Position numbers and translations under genes: made by a program. A stretch of DNA of 64,000 bases from Planctomycetaceae bacterium (GTDB lineage Bacteria; Planctomycetota; Planctomycetia; Gemmatales; Gemmataceae): NCBI GenBank assembly GCA_013823135.1, contig PNLP01000005.1:1-64000 (forward strand), given 5' to 3'. The first letter of the stretch is position 1. Each line of letters begins with the position of its first letter. Below, piece by piece: positions 53,401-61,150 of this stretch. A model generated the notes under the pieces. The model searched no databases. It was not told the DNA's origin and saw only the letters and a program-made list of their open reading frames with translations.

Positions 53401-54140
53401 CTGAACGGAGTGCGACCGGTGAGCAGTTCGTACAGGGTGACTCCGAGGGCATACTGATCGAACGCGGGCTTCGCGTCTCCGCTCTCACCGGCGGCGGCCT
53501 CCGGGCTCATGTACGAAGGCGTGCCGAGGATCAATCGCCCGCGTTCGGTTTCTCCACCTCGCTGGGCCAAACCAAAGTCGATGATGTGCGGTTCGCCGGC
53601 ATCGTCGAGAACGATGTTGGCGGGTTTCACATCGCGATGGATGATTCCATTAGCGTGCGCGTAGGCGAGTGCGTCCGCGAGTTTCATGACGATCGCGGCG
53701 GCTTCACGGAACTCCATGGGACCGGGATCGACGGCGTCTGCCAGCGTCTGCCCACGGACGTATGCACTGGCTATGTAGAAGAGGTCGCCGTCTTTCCCGC
53801 AGTCGAAGACAGGCACAATGTGGGGATGCCGGAGTTGGGCCGCCGCCTTGGCATCACCAAGGAAGCGTGCGACACGCTTCGGAGTGTTCAGCGTTCCCGG
53901 TCGTGGCACCTTGATCGCCACTTCTCGCTCAAGTTGTGGATCGTAGGCACAGTAAACGAGGCCGAATGCACCACCGCCGAGAACCTCTCGCACCTCGAAC
54001 CGCGCGATTCGGTCAGGCATCGGCAACGAGCGAGATGCGCCGCTGGGCAACTTCGGCCCCGAACCGGAACTTCGGGAAGATGGACGGGATTGCTTCGGTT
54101 CGTCAGGCGGCTCGGAATTTTGTTTTGGATCCAAGGACAT
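50454..54140 (-). CDS. Ser/Thr protein kinase fused to WD40 propeller
   Basis: A 1228-residue membrane protein. The kinase (about 45-305) has GGGAFGLVYCA, VAIKVP, HRDVKPANIV, IIDFGLAQRG and SYMSPEAAAG. A juxtamembrane segment and one helix (VGVVGLLVVVLAILGATFG, about 335-353) follow, then a coiled coil built of near-repeats (QKQAIEAKNLADTKQKQAVE). The C-terminal half is a WD40 region of about 10-12 blades (VAFSPDGKRLVTGGDENAIR, VAFSPDGRYLATGCADGNAR). The last 90 residues are Pro/Lys-rich. This kinase-TM-WD40 type is common in planctomycetes and may sense or bind ligands through the propeller. The ATG at 54140 starts the conserved part. Confidence 0.93.
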   Translation of the reverse strand: MSLDPKQNSEPPDEPKQSRPSSRSSGSGPKLPSGASRSLPMPDRIARFEVREVLGGGAFGLVYCAYDPQLEREVAIKVPRPGTLNTPKRVARFLGDAKAAAQLRHPHIVPVFDCGKDGDLFYIASAYVRGQTLADAVDPGPMEFREAAAIVMKLADALAYAHANGIIHRDVKPANIVLDDAGEPHIIDFGLAQRGGETERGRLILGTPSYMSPEAAAGESGDAKPAFDQYALGVTLYELLTGRTPFSGPSKIQMFHHVNTVPPPPSEMNPNVPLDLQLICMKALAKHADNRYPDCAELASDLRKYLAGEVPSVRILTRRERFERWVKTEPKLASAVGVVGLLVVVLAILGATFGAAQRRKNQELTVANAATELARDDAIDNERKAIVAQKQAIEAKNLADTKQKQAVEAKILADANAEKARAAEKHAIGELAGATFDRAIVVGEQGEIGQCLTDMARSLVLAEKAEDPQLTAVIRQNLAGWRRQAHRLANVRQLPVSPAWLAFDPKSADAVLFGSSTPRELRHAQVCQLGSDKALADGVRLRDVDGAVDAKADDAPTRTAATSPDGKVLLTISTSGHARVFNAETGEQTGDRITAAAGVKFLSGAVFPDGNRIVLGDSKGQVSIYTLVADKWQVGPTRQPGLGEVRAVAVHPRGHRVLSGGVTRLNGEIILWDADQLTKIKEIKTALPVTAAAFSPRDGSVFVTGHGTLLTGEARAWDTAMGTPLPGGAMRHQAEVNGVTFSRDGRFVATASQDRAARVFDCETWQAVGQPLWHGRDVRAVAFSPDGKRLVTGGDENAIRVWDLAPGPCTVPPLRVPNDAVLATASSPITDRLFVGGVWGGKEWQPGTYRVAPDSVKPEGGGAILTAAYGENGTLLALGTVSILPPRTGSVMIHKADGTKIGPLPHPLAVLSVAFSPDGRYLATGCADGNARIWDTRSRSVIAELPHMKDGRVYVVRYTPNGRYLFTGGTDGRGLLWDATDLRKTEPVHTLKHPDGVLSVAFSANGSRIITGYIGAVLIWDWPASDRAPERNGPLLPHGPAGVFAVDLSADGQTALTGGTDGTARLWDLRTRKPLGPMWRPGTTVKAVSFLPGDRFLASGTDLQAGTVLLIDKPEAVSQKASEVIRWVEVSTGISSQLAVLPPDRWEEKRELLTDRSIPSIERKILGEQFALRLEWNSNPVVIEVKPPKEDPKKEPDPVPRNDPPGTSNGGALGTIFRLGKRLFGGPP

Positions 54141-54258
54141 GGTCACCTCGGGAAATGCCAACCCCGCGATGAGCGTATCCGACCGGGAGGTGCCACACAA
54201 GTTATTAAAGCTTTTCCATGATCATTCATGCGAGTGTTTTCCAAGGTGCGTATGCCGG

Positions 54259-55740
54259 TTACATCGAGAACGGTTTCAGGGCCTCGCGGAATGCCGTCAC
54301 GTCCGGGTAGCGGTCCTCGGCCTCGTTTGCCATTCCCTTGTGGATCACCTCCGCCAACTCCTCTGGCAACTCCGGGCGATGCGTTCGAATTGGCACCCTC
54401 TTTTCGTCAACGATTTGAACCAGTTGCTCCTGGGGATCGGCCACGAAGTTCAACGCATACTTCCCCGTCAGCAGAAAGTACAGCGTTGCCGCCGCGGAGT
54501 ACTGATCGACTGCGGGCTTCGCTTCTCGATAGTGCGTCACCTGTTCTGGAGCCATGAACGCGGGCGTGCCGCCCACCTCGCCGTGGAGTGTTCGCCCGCT
54601 CAAGCCGGATGCCTCGTAGCATCGCGACAGTCCGAAATCTGCCAACTTCACCACACGCCGGCCATCCTCGCGCCCCAGCAGTAGGTTGGCTGGCTTGACA
54701 TCGCGATGAACGAACCCCTTTGCGTGAGCGTGAGCAAGACCTTCGAGCGCCTGAAGCATCAACCGCACGGCCGTTGGTACATCCATCGCGCCTCCCTGCT
54801 TCACAACTCGCGATGCGTCTGGCCCGTCCACCAGTTCCATCGCGAGGTACACAACCCCGGCACTCTGGCCACTCTCGAGAAATCGCACGATGTGCCGATG
54901 ATCGAGACTCGCCAGAATCTTGGCCTCGCGAAGGAATCGCTCGATGTGTCTGGCCGACACGCCTTCCGCCAGTGAGATCACCTTCACCGCCACCGACAAC
55001 CCGTCGGTGAGCCGCTTGGCGTGGTAGACCGTTCCCATTGAGCCGCGACCAATCTCCTTTTCCAGCTGATAGCCAGGGATCGAAGCCTCAGGAGTGCCTC
55101 CGATGGCTTTGAGTGGAAAGGGTTTCGAGGGCTTCGAAGGCTTTGGCGGGGCTTCGACGGGAAGCCCCAGAGTGGGCTGGGCATCGGGATCGGCGGAATG
55201 GTTCACCGTCACCCGAAATACGCTGTGTCCGGCGCGAAGTTCGTCACCATCCTTCAGCGTTGCAACTCGCTGCTTCACGCCGTTCACGGAGATGCCGTTG
55301 CGACTGTTCAGATCGAATACCCGAATCCGTGGCGGGTTTACCTCCACAAGGAAATGCCGGCGCGAGAAGTAGGGGTCGTCGTAGGAAAGCTGGAAGTGCG
55401 AGTGCTTCGACCGACCGACGAGGAACGTGTCGTGCTCGTTGAAGGCAAATTCTTTCCCCGTGTGCGGGCCAGCAATCACGACAAGTTTCAATGGCCCAGC
55501 GTCGGATGACTTCGGGGGCGGCATTTTCATTCCGCCAGCAGATTTGGCATACTCTGTATCAATCCTGGCAAGTGCATGGCGAAACGCCGGGTGATCCACT
55601 TCGTCAACTTCCGCCAGGTATGAAGCCAAGTCGGGAACACGACCGGCTTGCCACTCGTCCTCGTACCGATCACACAATTCATCAATCTGGCGAATGCGGG
55701 AAACGCGGTCACGCCGTGGTGTATCCCCTTCCTTACCCAC
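54259..55740 (-). CDS. FHA-domain Ser/Thr protein kinase
   Basis: A 493-residue protein. Residues 1-70 have the planctomycete leader IDELCDRYEDEWQAGRVPDL. The FHA domain (about 82-180) has LVGRSKHSHFQ, FSRRHFLVEV and FDLNSRNGISVNG. The kinase has IGRGSMGTVYHA, VAVKVI, HRDVKPANLL, KLADFGLSRC and AFMAPEQV. No membrane helix. The start is GTG at 55740, which has AGGAGGA six bases upstream, rather than the longer ATG frame. It lies 118 bp upstream of the kinase-WD40 gene on the same strand and is a likely partner: one could bind phosphorylated threonines on the other. Confidence 0.92.
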   Translation of the reverse strand: MGKEGDTPRRDRVSRIRQIDELCDRYEDEWQAGRVPDLASYLAEVDEVDHPAFRHALARIDTEYAKSAGGMKMPPPKSSDAGPLKLVVIAGPHTGKEFAFNEHDTFLVGRSKHSHFQLSYDDPYFSRRHFLVEVNPPRIRVFDLNSRNGISVNGVKQRVATLKDGDELRAGHSVFRVTVNHSADPDAQPTLGLPVEAPPKPSKPSKPFPLKAIGGTPEASIPGYQLEKEIGRGSMGTVYHAKRLTDGLSVAVKVISLAEGVSARHIERFLREAKILASLDHRHIVRFLESGQSAGVVYLAMELVDGPDASRVVKQGGAMDVPTAVRLMLQALEGLAHAHAKGFVHRDVKPANLLLGREDGRRVVKLADFGLSRCYEASGLSGRTLHGEVGGTPAFMAPEQVTHYREAKPAVDQYSAAATLYFLLTGKYALNFVADPQEQLVQIVDEKRVPIRTHRPELPEELAEVIHKGMANEAEDRYPDVTAFREALKPFSM

Positions 55741-55988
55741 GTTTGATCCTCCTATATCCAGATAGCTCGTCCGGCTCGCATCGAATGTGCAACTCAACTC
55801 GTCACTCGCGATTCAGTGCGAATACCCATCATGGCTGGTGCAGAAGACACCGCACACAATCTTTTGCCCGACACATCGTGATAATCGATTCCCTGTCAAT
55901 CTGGAACAAACTACTTTCGCCGTGATGGGTTCGCCTGCGTGATGTCCAGATCTCTGGTATCAGCCAAGTGTCACCAGGAGAACTGCCC

Positions 55989-56921
55989 GTGAAATCCCTA
56001 CGATTCCTCGGCTCCGCCGTTGTCATCACCCTTGCTCTGACGACTCCTGCGTTCAGTCAGGCCCACAAGGCACCTGAGCCCAGACCCGTCGCGATCCCGA
56101 CCCGTATCGAAGATGTGATTTACAGCCGTCGGGATGGGTTTTCCCTGACTCTGGACGTGTTCACGCCGACAGGGAAGCCGAATGGGGCCGGCATCATCAT
56201 CTGCATCTCTGGTGATTACAAATCCGGCAAGGAACTGGTCAACTTCGCTCGCAAACTGGTCTTCCCCGAGTTTCTCAAGCACGGCTACGTAGTCTTCGCA
56301 GTCCAGCACGGAAGTCAACCCCGATGCACCGTCCCGGAAATCGTTGAAGACACCCACGAGGCCGTTCGATTCATCAAGGCCAACGCGAAAAAGTACGATG
56401 TCAGCCCGGACAAACTCGGTATCGCCGGCATGTCCTCGGGCGGGCACCTGTCGCTGATGATGGGTTGTGCTTACAAGCCCGGCGACCCTAAAGCGTCGAA
56501 TCCGGTCGAGCGGGAGTCGTCGAGGGTTGCGGCTGTTGCCTGCTTCTTCCCGGTCACAGATTTCTTGGTTTTCGAAGCCAAGCCGCCCGAGGGGTTCGAC
56601 GATCTCTTCCCGTTCCGGGAATTTGATCCGAAAGCCGGCAAGTTCATCGCCATCACAGCAGAACGGCGCCGTGAGATTGGTCGCCAGTACTCCCCTTTGC
56701 ACTGTGCCACGAAAGAAACCGTGCCCACGCTCATCATCCACGGGGACGAGGATCGGCTCGTTCCGCTCGATCAATCCAAGGATCTGATCGCCAAGCTGAA
56801 GGAATGTGATGTTGTCTGCGAATTGAGGGTCAAGCAAGGAATGGGACATTCGCCGTTTGCGGCGAGAGAGCATCTTCCAGAGATCCGCGAGTGGTTCGAT
56901 AAGCACCTCCTTAAACCCTGA
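55989..56921 (+). CDS. Exported alpha/beta hydrolase (esterase/lipase-like)
   Basis: A 310-residue hydrolase with a Sec signal peptide (VKSLRFLGSAVVITLALTTP, cleavage near AFSQA). The nucleophile elbow is GMSSGG in LGIAGMSSGGHLSLMMG, with HGDEDRLVPLDQS for the Asp and GMGHSPF for the His. The core (LTLDVFTPTGKPNGAGIICI in outline) matches BD-FAE/esterase groups. The start is GTG at 55989, 9 nt after AGGAGA. The substrate is unknown. It is monocistronic, divergent from the FHA-kinase. Confidence 0.88.
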   Translation: MKSLRFLGSAVVITLALTTPAFSQAHKAPEPRPVAIPTRIEDVIYSRRDGFSLTLDVFTPTGKPNGAGIIICISGDYKSGKELVNFARKLVFPEFLKHGYVVFAVQHGSQPRCTVPEIVEDTHEAVRFIKANAKKYDVSPDKLGIAGMSSGGHLSLMMGCAYKPGDPKASNPVERESSRVAAVACFFPVTDFLVFEAKPPEGFDDLFPFREFDPKAGKFIAITAERRREIGRQYSPLHCATKETVPTLIIHGDEDRLVPLDQSKDLIAKLKECDVVCELRVKQGMGHSPFAAREHLPEIREWFDKHLLKP

Positions 56922-57260
56922 TGCGTCTTTGAGACGTGGATCGTGGTGACCACGTCGCCACCATCGTTGGAACATTAACCACACACACAAGGGGAGCTGT
57001 GATGTCGCGGCTCATGCTATGCGGGCCGACTTGACCCGCATCCGGAGTTGTCAGAGCAAAAGTCGCCCCAACAGCTATCCACGAAGCAACGGGCGATCTT
57101 CAACTGACCTACCTTTCCCTGTTAGCGAACACTACCCTCTCCATCCAGATGTCCAAAGTGGGATGTGAGGTGATCGAGTCATTTGATCGCTTCGATGCAC
57201 CAACCAACCCCACGGGGAATTGTTAATCGTGATGCTTTCATTCGAGGCGGATTGAATCAC
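56922..57260. other. 339-bp intergenic region upstream of the sigma factor
   Basis: The region contains a hairpin ATGCGGG (57019-57025) with CCCGCAT (57035-57041) and an imperfect box TGTCGC-N18-CGAC (57003-57030), which resembles the boxes before the PhnB genes downstream and could allow weak autoregulation. The first part should terminate the hydrolase transcript. No gene is seen. Confidence 0.45.
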
Positions 57261-58505
57261 GTGATACCGACTCAAACTGACATCCGCGAGCAAATCGAGG
57301 CGATTTACCGCACTGAGTCTCGTCAAGTTTTCGCCACTCTCGTTCGGCTCTTGCGGGACTTCGATCTGGCTGAGGAGGCTCTCCACGAGGCGTTCACTGC
57401 GGCGATCGAGCAGTGGAAACGAGATGGTGTTCCGGAGAACCCAAAGGCGTGGCTCGTCTCCACAGGTCGTTTCAAGGCGGTCGATGCACTCCGGCGACGA
57501 AGCCACCTCAACACACTCCAACCGGAGGTTGCTGGTCGCTTGGCGCAGATTGCGGAAGCCAACGCTGCTCGAGAAAACAGTCTGATCGAAGATGATCGAC
57601 TGCGGCTCGTGTTCACGTGCTGCCATCCCGCAATTGATCGGTCGGTGCAGATTCCACTCACCTTGCGGGAAGTGTGTGGACTGACGACCGAGGAGATCGC
57701 TGGGGCGTTCCTGACTGCGCCATCGACGATGGCCCAAAGGATCGTGCGGGGTAAAGCCAAGATTCGTGATGCTGGCATCCCATTCGTCGTCCCGTCAGTC
57801 ACAGACCTTCCTGAACGGTTGAACTCGGTATTGGCGGTGGTCTACCTCGTGTTCAATGAAGGCTATTCTGCCAGTACCGGCGAGGCACTGACGCGAGCCG
57901 ATCTCTCGGGCGAGGCCATTCGTCTTGGGCGTCTTGTAGTCGAGTTACTGCCAGACCCGGAAGCCGTCGGCTTGCTCGCTCTCATGCTGCTCCAGGAATC
58001 ACGCCGGCTTGCTCGATCAACTCCGGACGGCGACATCGTGCTGCTCGAAGACCAGGACCGATCCTCCTGGGATGCGGGACTGATTACCGAGGGACAAGGG
58101 TTGGTGGAAGTCTCGCTGAACTCTGGACGGTTCGGACCATATACACTTCAGGCTGCGATTGCGGCAGTTCACGCGCGAGCCCCCACACCGGCAGCAACGG
58201 ACTGGCAGCGGATTGCATCACTGTATGATGCGCTCCTCGCGTGGAACCCTTCGCCAGTCGTGGAGTTGAACCGGGCCGTGGCTGTAGCCATGCGTGACGG
58301 GCCTGTGGCCGGTCTCGGCCTCATCGAGCAAATTCTCGGGCGTGGTGAACTCACCGAGTATCACCTCGCCCACGCTGCTCGTGCAGACTTACTCCGTCGA
58401 CTCGGGAAGCGGGACGATGCTCGCGTTGCATACGAGAGAGCCCTCGCGCTGGCACAGCAGGAGCCCGAGCGAAGATTTCTGACGAAGCGATTGTTGCAAC
58501 TTTAA
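57261..58505 (+). CDS. ECF sigma factor of the ECF42 type with C-terminal TPR-like extension
   Basis: A 414-residue sigma factor, about twice the length of ordinary ECFs. Sigma-2 is [20 protein letters not shown] to [20 protein letters not shown]; sigma-4 is [41 protein letters not shown]. The C-terminal 200 residues are helical and TPR-like ([50 protein letters not shown]), the hallmark of ECF42, which works without a classic anti-sigma factor. ECF42 genes are known to neighbour DGPF (YCII) genes, as here. The start is uncertain: GTG 57261 or ATG 57195/57183. Likely targets are the two boxes downstream. Confidence 0.92.
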   Translation: MIPTQTDIREQIEAIYRTESRQVFATLVRLLRDFDLAEEALHEAFTAAIEQWKRDGVPENPKAWLVSTGRFKAVDALRRRSHLNTLQPEVAGRLAQIAEANAARENSLIEDDRLRLVFTCCHPAIDRSVQIPLTLREVCGLTTEEIAGAFLTAPSTMAQRIVRGKAKIRDAGIPFVVPSVTDLPERLNSVLAVVYLVFNEGYSASTGEALTRADLSGEAIRLGRLVVELLPDPEAVGLLALMLLQESRRLARSTPDGDIVLLEDQDRSSWDAGLITEGQGLVEVSLNSGRFGPYTLQAAIAAVHARAPTPAATDWQRIASLYDALLAWNPSPVVELNRAVAVAMRDGPVAGLGLIEQILGRGELTEYHLAHAARADLLRRLGKRDDARVAYERALALAQQEPERRFLTKRLLQL

Positions 58506-58575
58506 CGGTTCTGATGCACTTCCATCGCTCCCGTAAACACCCATCAGCAACTATGCAGGGGAAAAATCCGAAGCA

Positions 58576-58602
58576 TGTCGATTCGGTGCGGTGCTGTTCG
58601 AC
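58576..58602 (+). promoter_or_regulatory. Putative ECF42 promoter 1, upstream of VOC/YCII genes
   Basis: TGTCGA (58576-58581), 17-nt spacer, CGAC (58599-58602). The next gene starts 60 bp downstream. This agrees with the ECF42 promoter pattern reported from Streptomyces (TGTCGA in -35, CGA followed by T or C in -10), which I recall rather than looked up. Confidence 0.7.
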
Positions 58603-58661
58603 AAGTAGATGTGGAGAACGTCGAGATGCTTTGAATCCCGATTGCCGAACGAGGAGAACGT

Positions 58662-59123
58662 ATGGGACGGCAGAAGATCACTCCTTTCTTGTGGTTCGAT
58701 GGGCAGGCCGAAGAAGCTGCCAATTTTTATGTATCAATCTTCCCAGATTCCGCAGTTACGAACATCACACCAGGACCGGGTGGGGTGGCGATGGTGGTCG
58801 AGTTCCGACTCGCGGGGTTGCAACTTCTCGCATTGAACGGCGGGCCGCATTTCAAGTTCAATGAAGCGATCTCACTTTCGATCGACTGTCACTCGCAGGC
58901 TGAAGTCGATGACTTGTGGGAGAAACTGTCGGCTGGCGGGTCGAAGGGCCAGTGTGGGTGGCTGAAGGACAAGTATGGCCTGTCGTGGCAAGTGGTGCCT
59001 TCCGTGCTGCCAAACCTCCTGGCGGATGCCGACCCGGCGAAAGCGGCGAGGGTCATGGGGGCGATGATGCAAATGACCAAGCTGGATATTCAGGCGCTGC
59101 AGAATGCAGCCGATGGGAAGTAG
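58662..59123 (+). CDS. VOC-superfamily PhnB-like protein 1
   Basis: A 153-residue vicinal-oxygen-chelate fold protein of the PhnB/3-demethylubiquinone-methyltransferase-like group. It starts KITPFLWFDGQAEEAANFYV and has MVVEFRLAGLQLLALNGGPH, SIDCHSQAEVDDLWEKLSAG and KDKYGLSWQVVP, the last being the family signature. Enzymatic activity is unproven for most members. It is 156 bp after the sigma factor, preceded by promoter box 1, and 33 bp before the double YCII gene, so the two form an operon. Confidence 0.9.
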   Translation: MGRQKITPFLWFDGQAEEAANFYVSIFPDSAVTNITPGPGGVAMVVEFRLAGLQLLALNGGPHFKFNEAISLSIDCHSQAEVDDLWEKLSAGGSKGQCGWLKDKYGLSWQVVPSVLPNLLADADPAKAARVMGAMMQMTKLDIQALQNAADGK

Positions 59124-59156
59124 GCTGCGACTCGTCCACCAACCCGGGGAACCGCA

Positions 59157-59924
59157 ATGAAATACATGCTGCTCATCTATGGAACCGAGTGTCAGTGGAC
59201 GGACGAGGAGCGGAAGGATTGCATGAACGAATCGTTGCGGATCTGCGATGAGTTGGCAGCACAAGGTAAGTTCATCGCGACCTCTCCGCTTCAACCTGTC
59301 ACGACAGCCGCGACCGTTCGTGTCAGAGAGGGTCGGCCTCTGATCACCGACGGTCCATTCACCGAGACGACGGAACAACTCGGCGGCTACTTCTTGTTGG
59401 AACTTGCCGATCTCGACGAGGCGATCGCGATCGCCAGCCGACTTCCACCCGTCACGAAGGGAACTGTCGAGATCCGCCCCGTCTTCACGCTCGAGGGCTT
59501 ACCACCCGCACGATCGCTTCAGGCGGGTTCGATCGGTCCGAACGTCCGGCCGTTCCTCCTCCTTTGCTACGACGACGAAGCGGCCTGGCAGGAAGCCGGT
59601 GAGGCGGCTCGACGGGAGGCCATGGCAAAAGCTGCGTCACTATGCCATCGGTTGAGCGAGACCGGTACGTACCTGCGTGCATCGCCACTCCATCCGGCGG
59701 CGACTGCCACTTGCGTGCGTGTGCGTAACGGGAAGAGGCAGATCACCGACGGTCCGTTCGCCGAGACGCACGAAGTGCTTGGCGGTTTCTACCTCATCCT
59801 GGCGGAGTCCCGCGAGGCGGCGCTGGATGTCGCAGCCCAACATTCCGGGTTGGAGCGTGGCGCAGTCGAGGTCCGACCGCTCTTCGACCTTTCCGGGTTG
59901 CGAAGTTCGATTGCGATTTCTTGA
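59157..59924 (+). CDS. Double DGPF/YCII-domain protein
   Basis: A 255-residue protein of two YCII-related (DGPF) domains in tandem. Each starts with a beta strand (YMLLIYGTE; FLLLCYDDE) and carries the signature ITDGPF followed by a helix: ITDGPFTETTEQLGGYFLLE and ITDGPFAETHEVLGGFYLIL. Single-domain DGPF proteins of about 120 residues normally sit beside ECF42 sigma factors; here a duplication has fused two copies. Biochemical function is unknown, perhaps small-molecule turnover or signalling. It is in an operon with PhnB-like protein 1, 33 bp upstream. Confidence 0.9.
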   Translation: MKYMLLIYGTECQWTDEERKDCMNESLRICDELAAQGKFIATSPLQPVTTAATVRVREGRPLITDGPFTETTEQLGGYFLLELADLDEAIAIASRLPPVTKGTVEIRPVFTLEGLPPARSLQAGSIGPNVRPFLLLCYDDEAAWQEAGEAARREAMAKAASLCHRLSETGTYLRASPLHPAATATCVRVRNGKRQITDGPFAETHEVLGGFYLILAESREAALDVAAQHSGLERGAVEVRPLFDLSGLRSSIAIS

Positions 59925-59930
59925 GCCGCT

Positions 59931-59957
59931 GTCGATTTGTCGCGGGCCCGTTCGACT
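59931..59957 (+). promoter_or_regulatory. Putative ECF42 promoter 2, upstream of second PhnB gene
   Basis: TGTCGA (59931-59936), exactly 17-nt spacer, CGAC (59954-59957), with the flanks TT after the first box and GTT before the second box shared with promoter 1. It begins 7 bp after the YCII stop, so it can start a separate transcript 50 bp before the next gene. Confidence 0.7.
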
Positions 59958-60006
59958 ACGTTGTGAATCGGGAGAACGGCATCAATCCGACGTGGAGAAA
60001 ATTCAA

Positions 60007-60435
60007 ATGACGGGCACTACGATCTCGCCTTATCTGTTCTTCGGTGGCCGATGTGAAGAAGCCCTCAACTTCTATCGTGAGGCGCTTGGGGCAGAGGTCG
60101 ATATGTTGATGCGTTTTGACGAGAGCCCCGACCCGACGCCGCCCGGGATGCTTCAAACCGGGTTTGAGAAGAAGGTCATGCATGCCGCGTTTCGGATCCG
60201 CGGAATTCCACTGATGGCGTCTGATGGGTGCGACGACAAGTCGAAGTTCGATGGATTCCGGCTCGCTCTGAGCGTTTCGACCGAGGCGGATGCAACGCGT
60301 TCGTTCGATGCTCTGGCCGACGGTGGAAGCGTTCAGATGCCGCTCTGCAAGACCTTTTGGTCCCCATGCTACGGAATGGTCACCGACCGCTTCGGCCTCG
60401 GCTGGATGGTGATGGTACCCGGCCCAATGGGGTGA
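60007..60435 (+). CDS. VOC-superfamily PhnB-like protein 2
   Basis: A 142-residue VOC protein of the PhnB glyoxalase-like type: TISPYLFFGGRCEEALNFYR, then MHAAFRIRGIPLMASDG, ALSVSTEADATRSFDALADG and TFWSPCYGMVTDRFGLGWMV. It is only distantly similar to PhnB-like protein 1 and belongs to the subgroup with the FWSPCYGMVTDRFG ending. It has its own ECF42-type promoter box just upstream. The ATG at 60007 begins the family N-terminus. Confidence 0.9.
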   Translation: MTGTTISPYLFFGGRCEEALNFYREALGAEVDMLMRFDESPDPTPPGMLQTGFEKKVMHAAFRIRGIPLMASDGCDDKSKFDGFRLALSVSTEADATRSFDALADGGSVQMPLCKTFWSPCYGMVTDRFGLGWMVMVPGPMG

Positions 60436-60541
60436 TGGTGTGGACGGCAAAGCCGTTCACGCGATGCACTGAAACACATGAGTACAACTCCGTGCTGACG
60501 GGGTGTGAGTTCGCCCTTCTTTACCTGACTGGGAGATCGAA

Positions 60542-61072
60542 ATGATGCAACGGATGTTGACTGGCGGCCTCCTGATGATGGCCCTGACCACCAGTGGCCG
60601 GAGCGACGATGCTCCTGCCAAGACCGCGCCGACGAACCCGAATTTCGAGCGGATCAAGAAACTGGCCGGAACCTGGGTCGAGGCCGACAAGGATGGCAAA
60701 CCCACGGAAAAGGTGTTCTCTGTTGTTCGAGTGATCGCGGGTGGCTCCGCGGTTCACGAGACCGCGTTCCCAGGCCAACCGCAAGAGATGGTTTCGGTCT
60801 ACCACCTGGACAAGGGTGACCTGGTGATGACCCATTACTGCGTCCTGGGAAATCAGCCGCGGATGAAGGCCGACCCGGCGTCCGCGAAGAATCAGATTCG
60901 CTTTGCCTTCGCGGGCGGAACGAACCTCGACCCTGCGAAGGACACGCACATGCACGAGGCGACGATCACGTTTGTTGACGATGATCACATCCAGATTGCC
61001 GGGGTGGCCTGGGTGAACGGTAAGCCATCCGAGGACCACTGCGGCACGATGAAACTGGTCCGGAAGAAGTAA
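60542..61072 (+). CDS. Small exported protein, lipocalin/DUF1579-like
   Basis: A 176-residue protein with a Sec signal (MLTGGLLMMALTTSGRS). The mature part has NFERIKKLAGTWVEADKDGK, VIAGGSAVHETAFPGQPQEM, LVMTHYCVLGNQPRMKA and GTMKLVRKK, a beta-barrel pattern resembling DUF1579 and lipocalin-like proteins that bind small hydrophobic ligands. It is 106 bp after PhnB-like protein 2. No ECF42 box is seen directly before it, so it may read through from promoter 2. It is convergent with the next gene across a hairpin. Confidence 0.8.
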   Translation: MMQRMLTGGLLMMALTTSGRSDDAPAKTAPTNPNFERIKKLAGTWVEADKDGKPTEKVFSVVRVIAGGSAVHETAFPGQPQEMVSVYHLDKGDLVMTHYCVLGNQPRMKADPASAKNQIRFAFAGGTNLDPAKDTHMHEATITFVDDDHIQIAGVAWVNGKPSEDHCGTMKLVRKK

Positions 61073-61095
61073 CACTGCTAGTTGGGGGGGATAGT

Positions 61096-61131
61096 TGAAT
61101 GGCGAGACCATTTCCATGGTCTCGCCATTCA
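61096..61131. terminator. Bidirectional hairpin between convergent genes
   Basis: A 16-bp perfect stem (TGAATGGCGAGACCAT at 61096-61111 with 61116-61131) and a TTCC loop lie between two convergent genes, so it can end both transcripts. There is no clear T-run. Confidence 0.7.
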
Positions 61132-61150
61132 GTAACGCGCTGACCGTCCA

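Noticed and set aside
57003..57030. Third ECF42 promoter upstream of the sigma factor
   Set aside because: TGTCGC-N18-CGAC differs in one base and in spacing; too weak to call as a promoter on its own.
59677..60006. Fusion of the YCII gene to the second PhnB protein
   Set aside because: The open frame across 59677-60006 is out of frame with the YCII gene and contains none of its motifs; the PhnB protein starts at ATG 60007.
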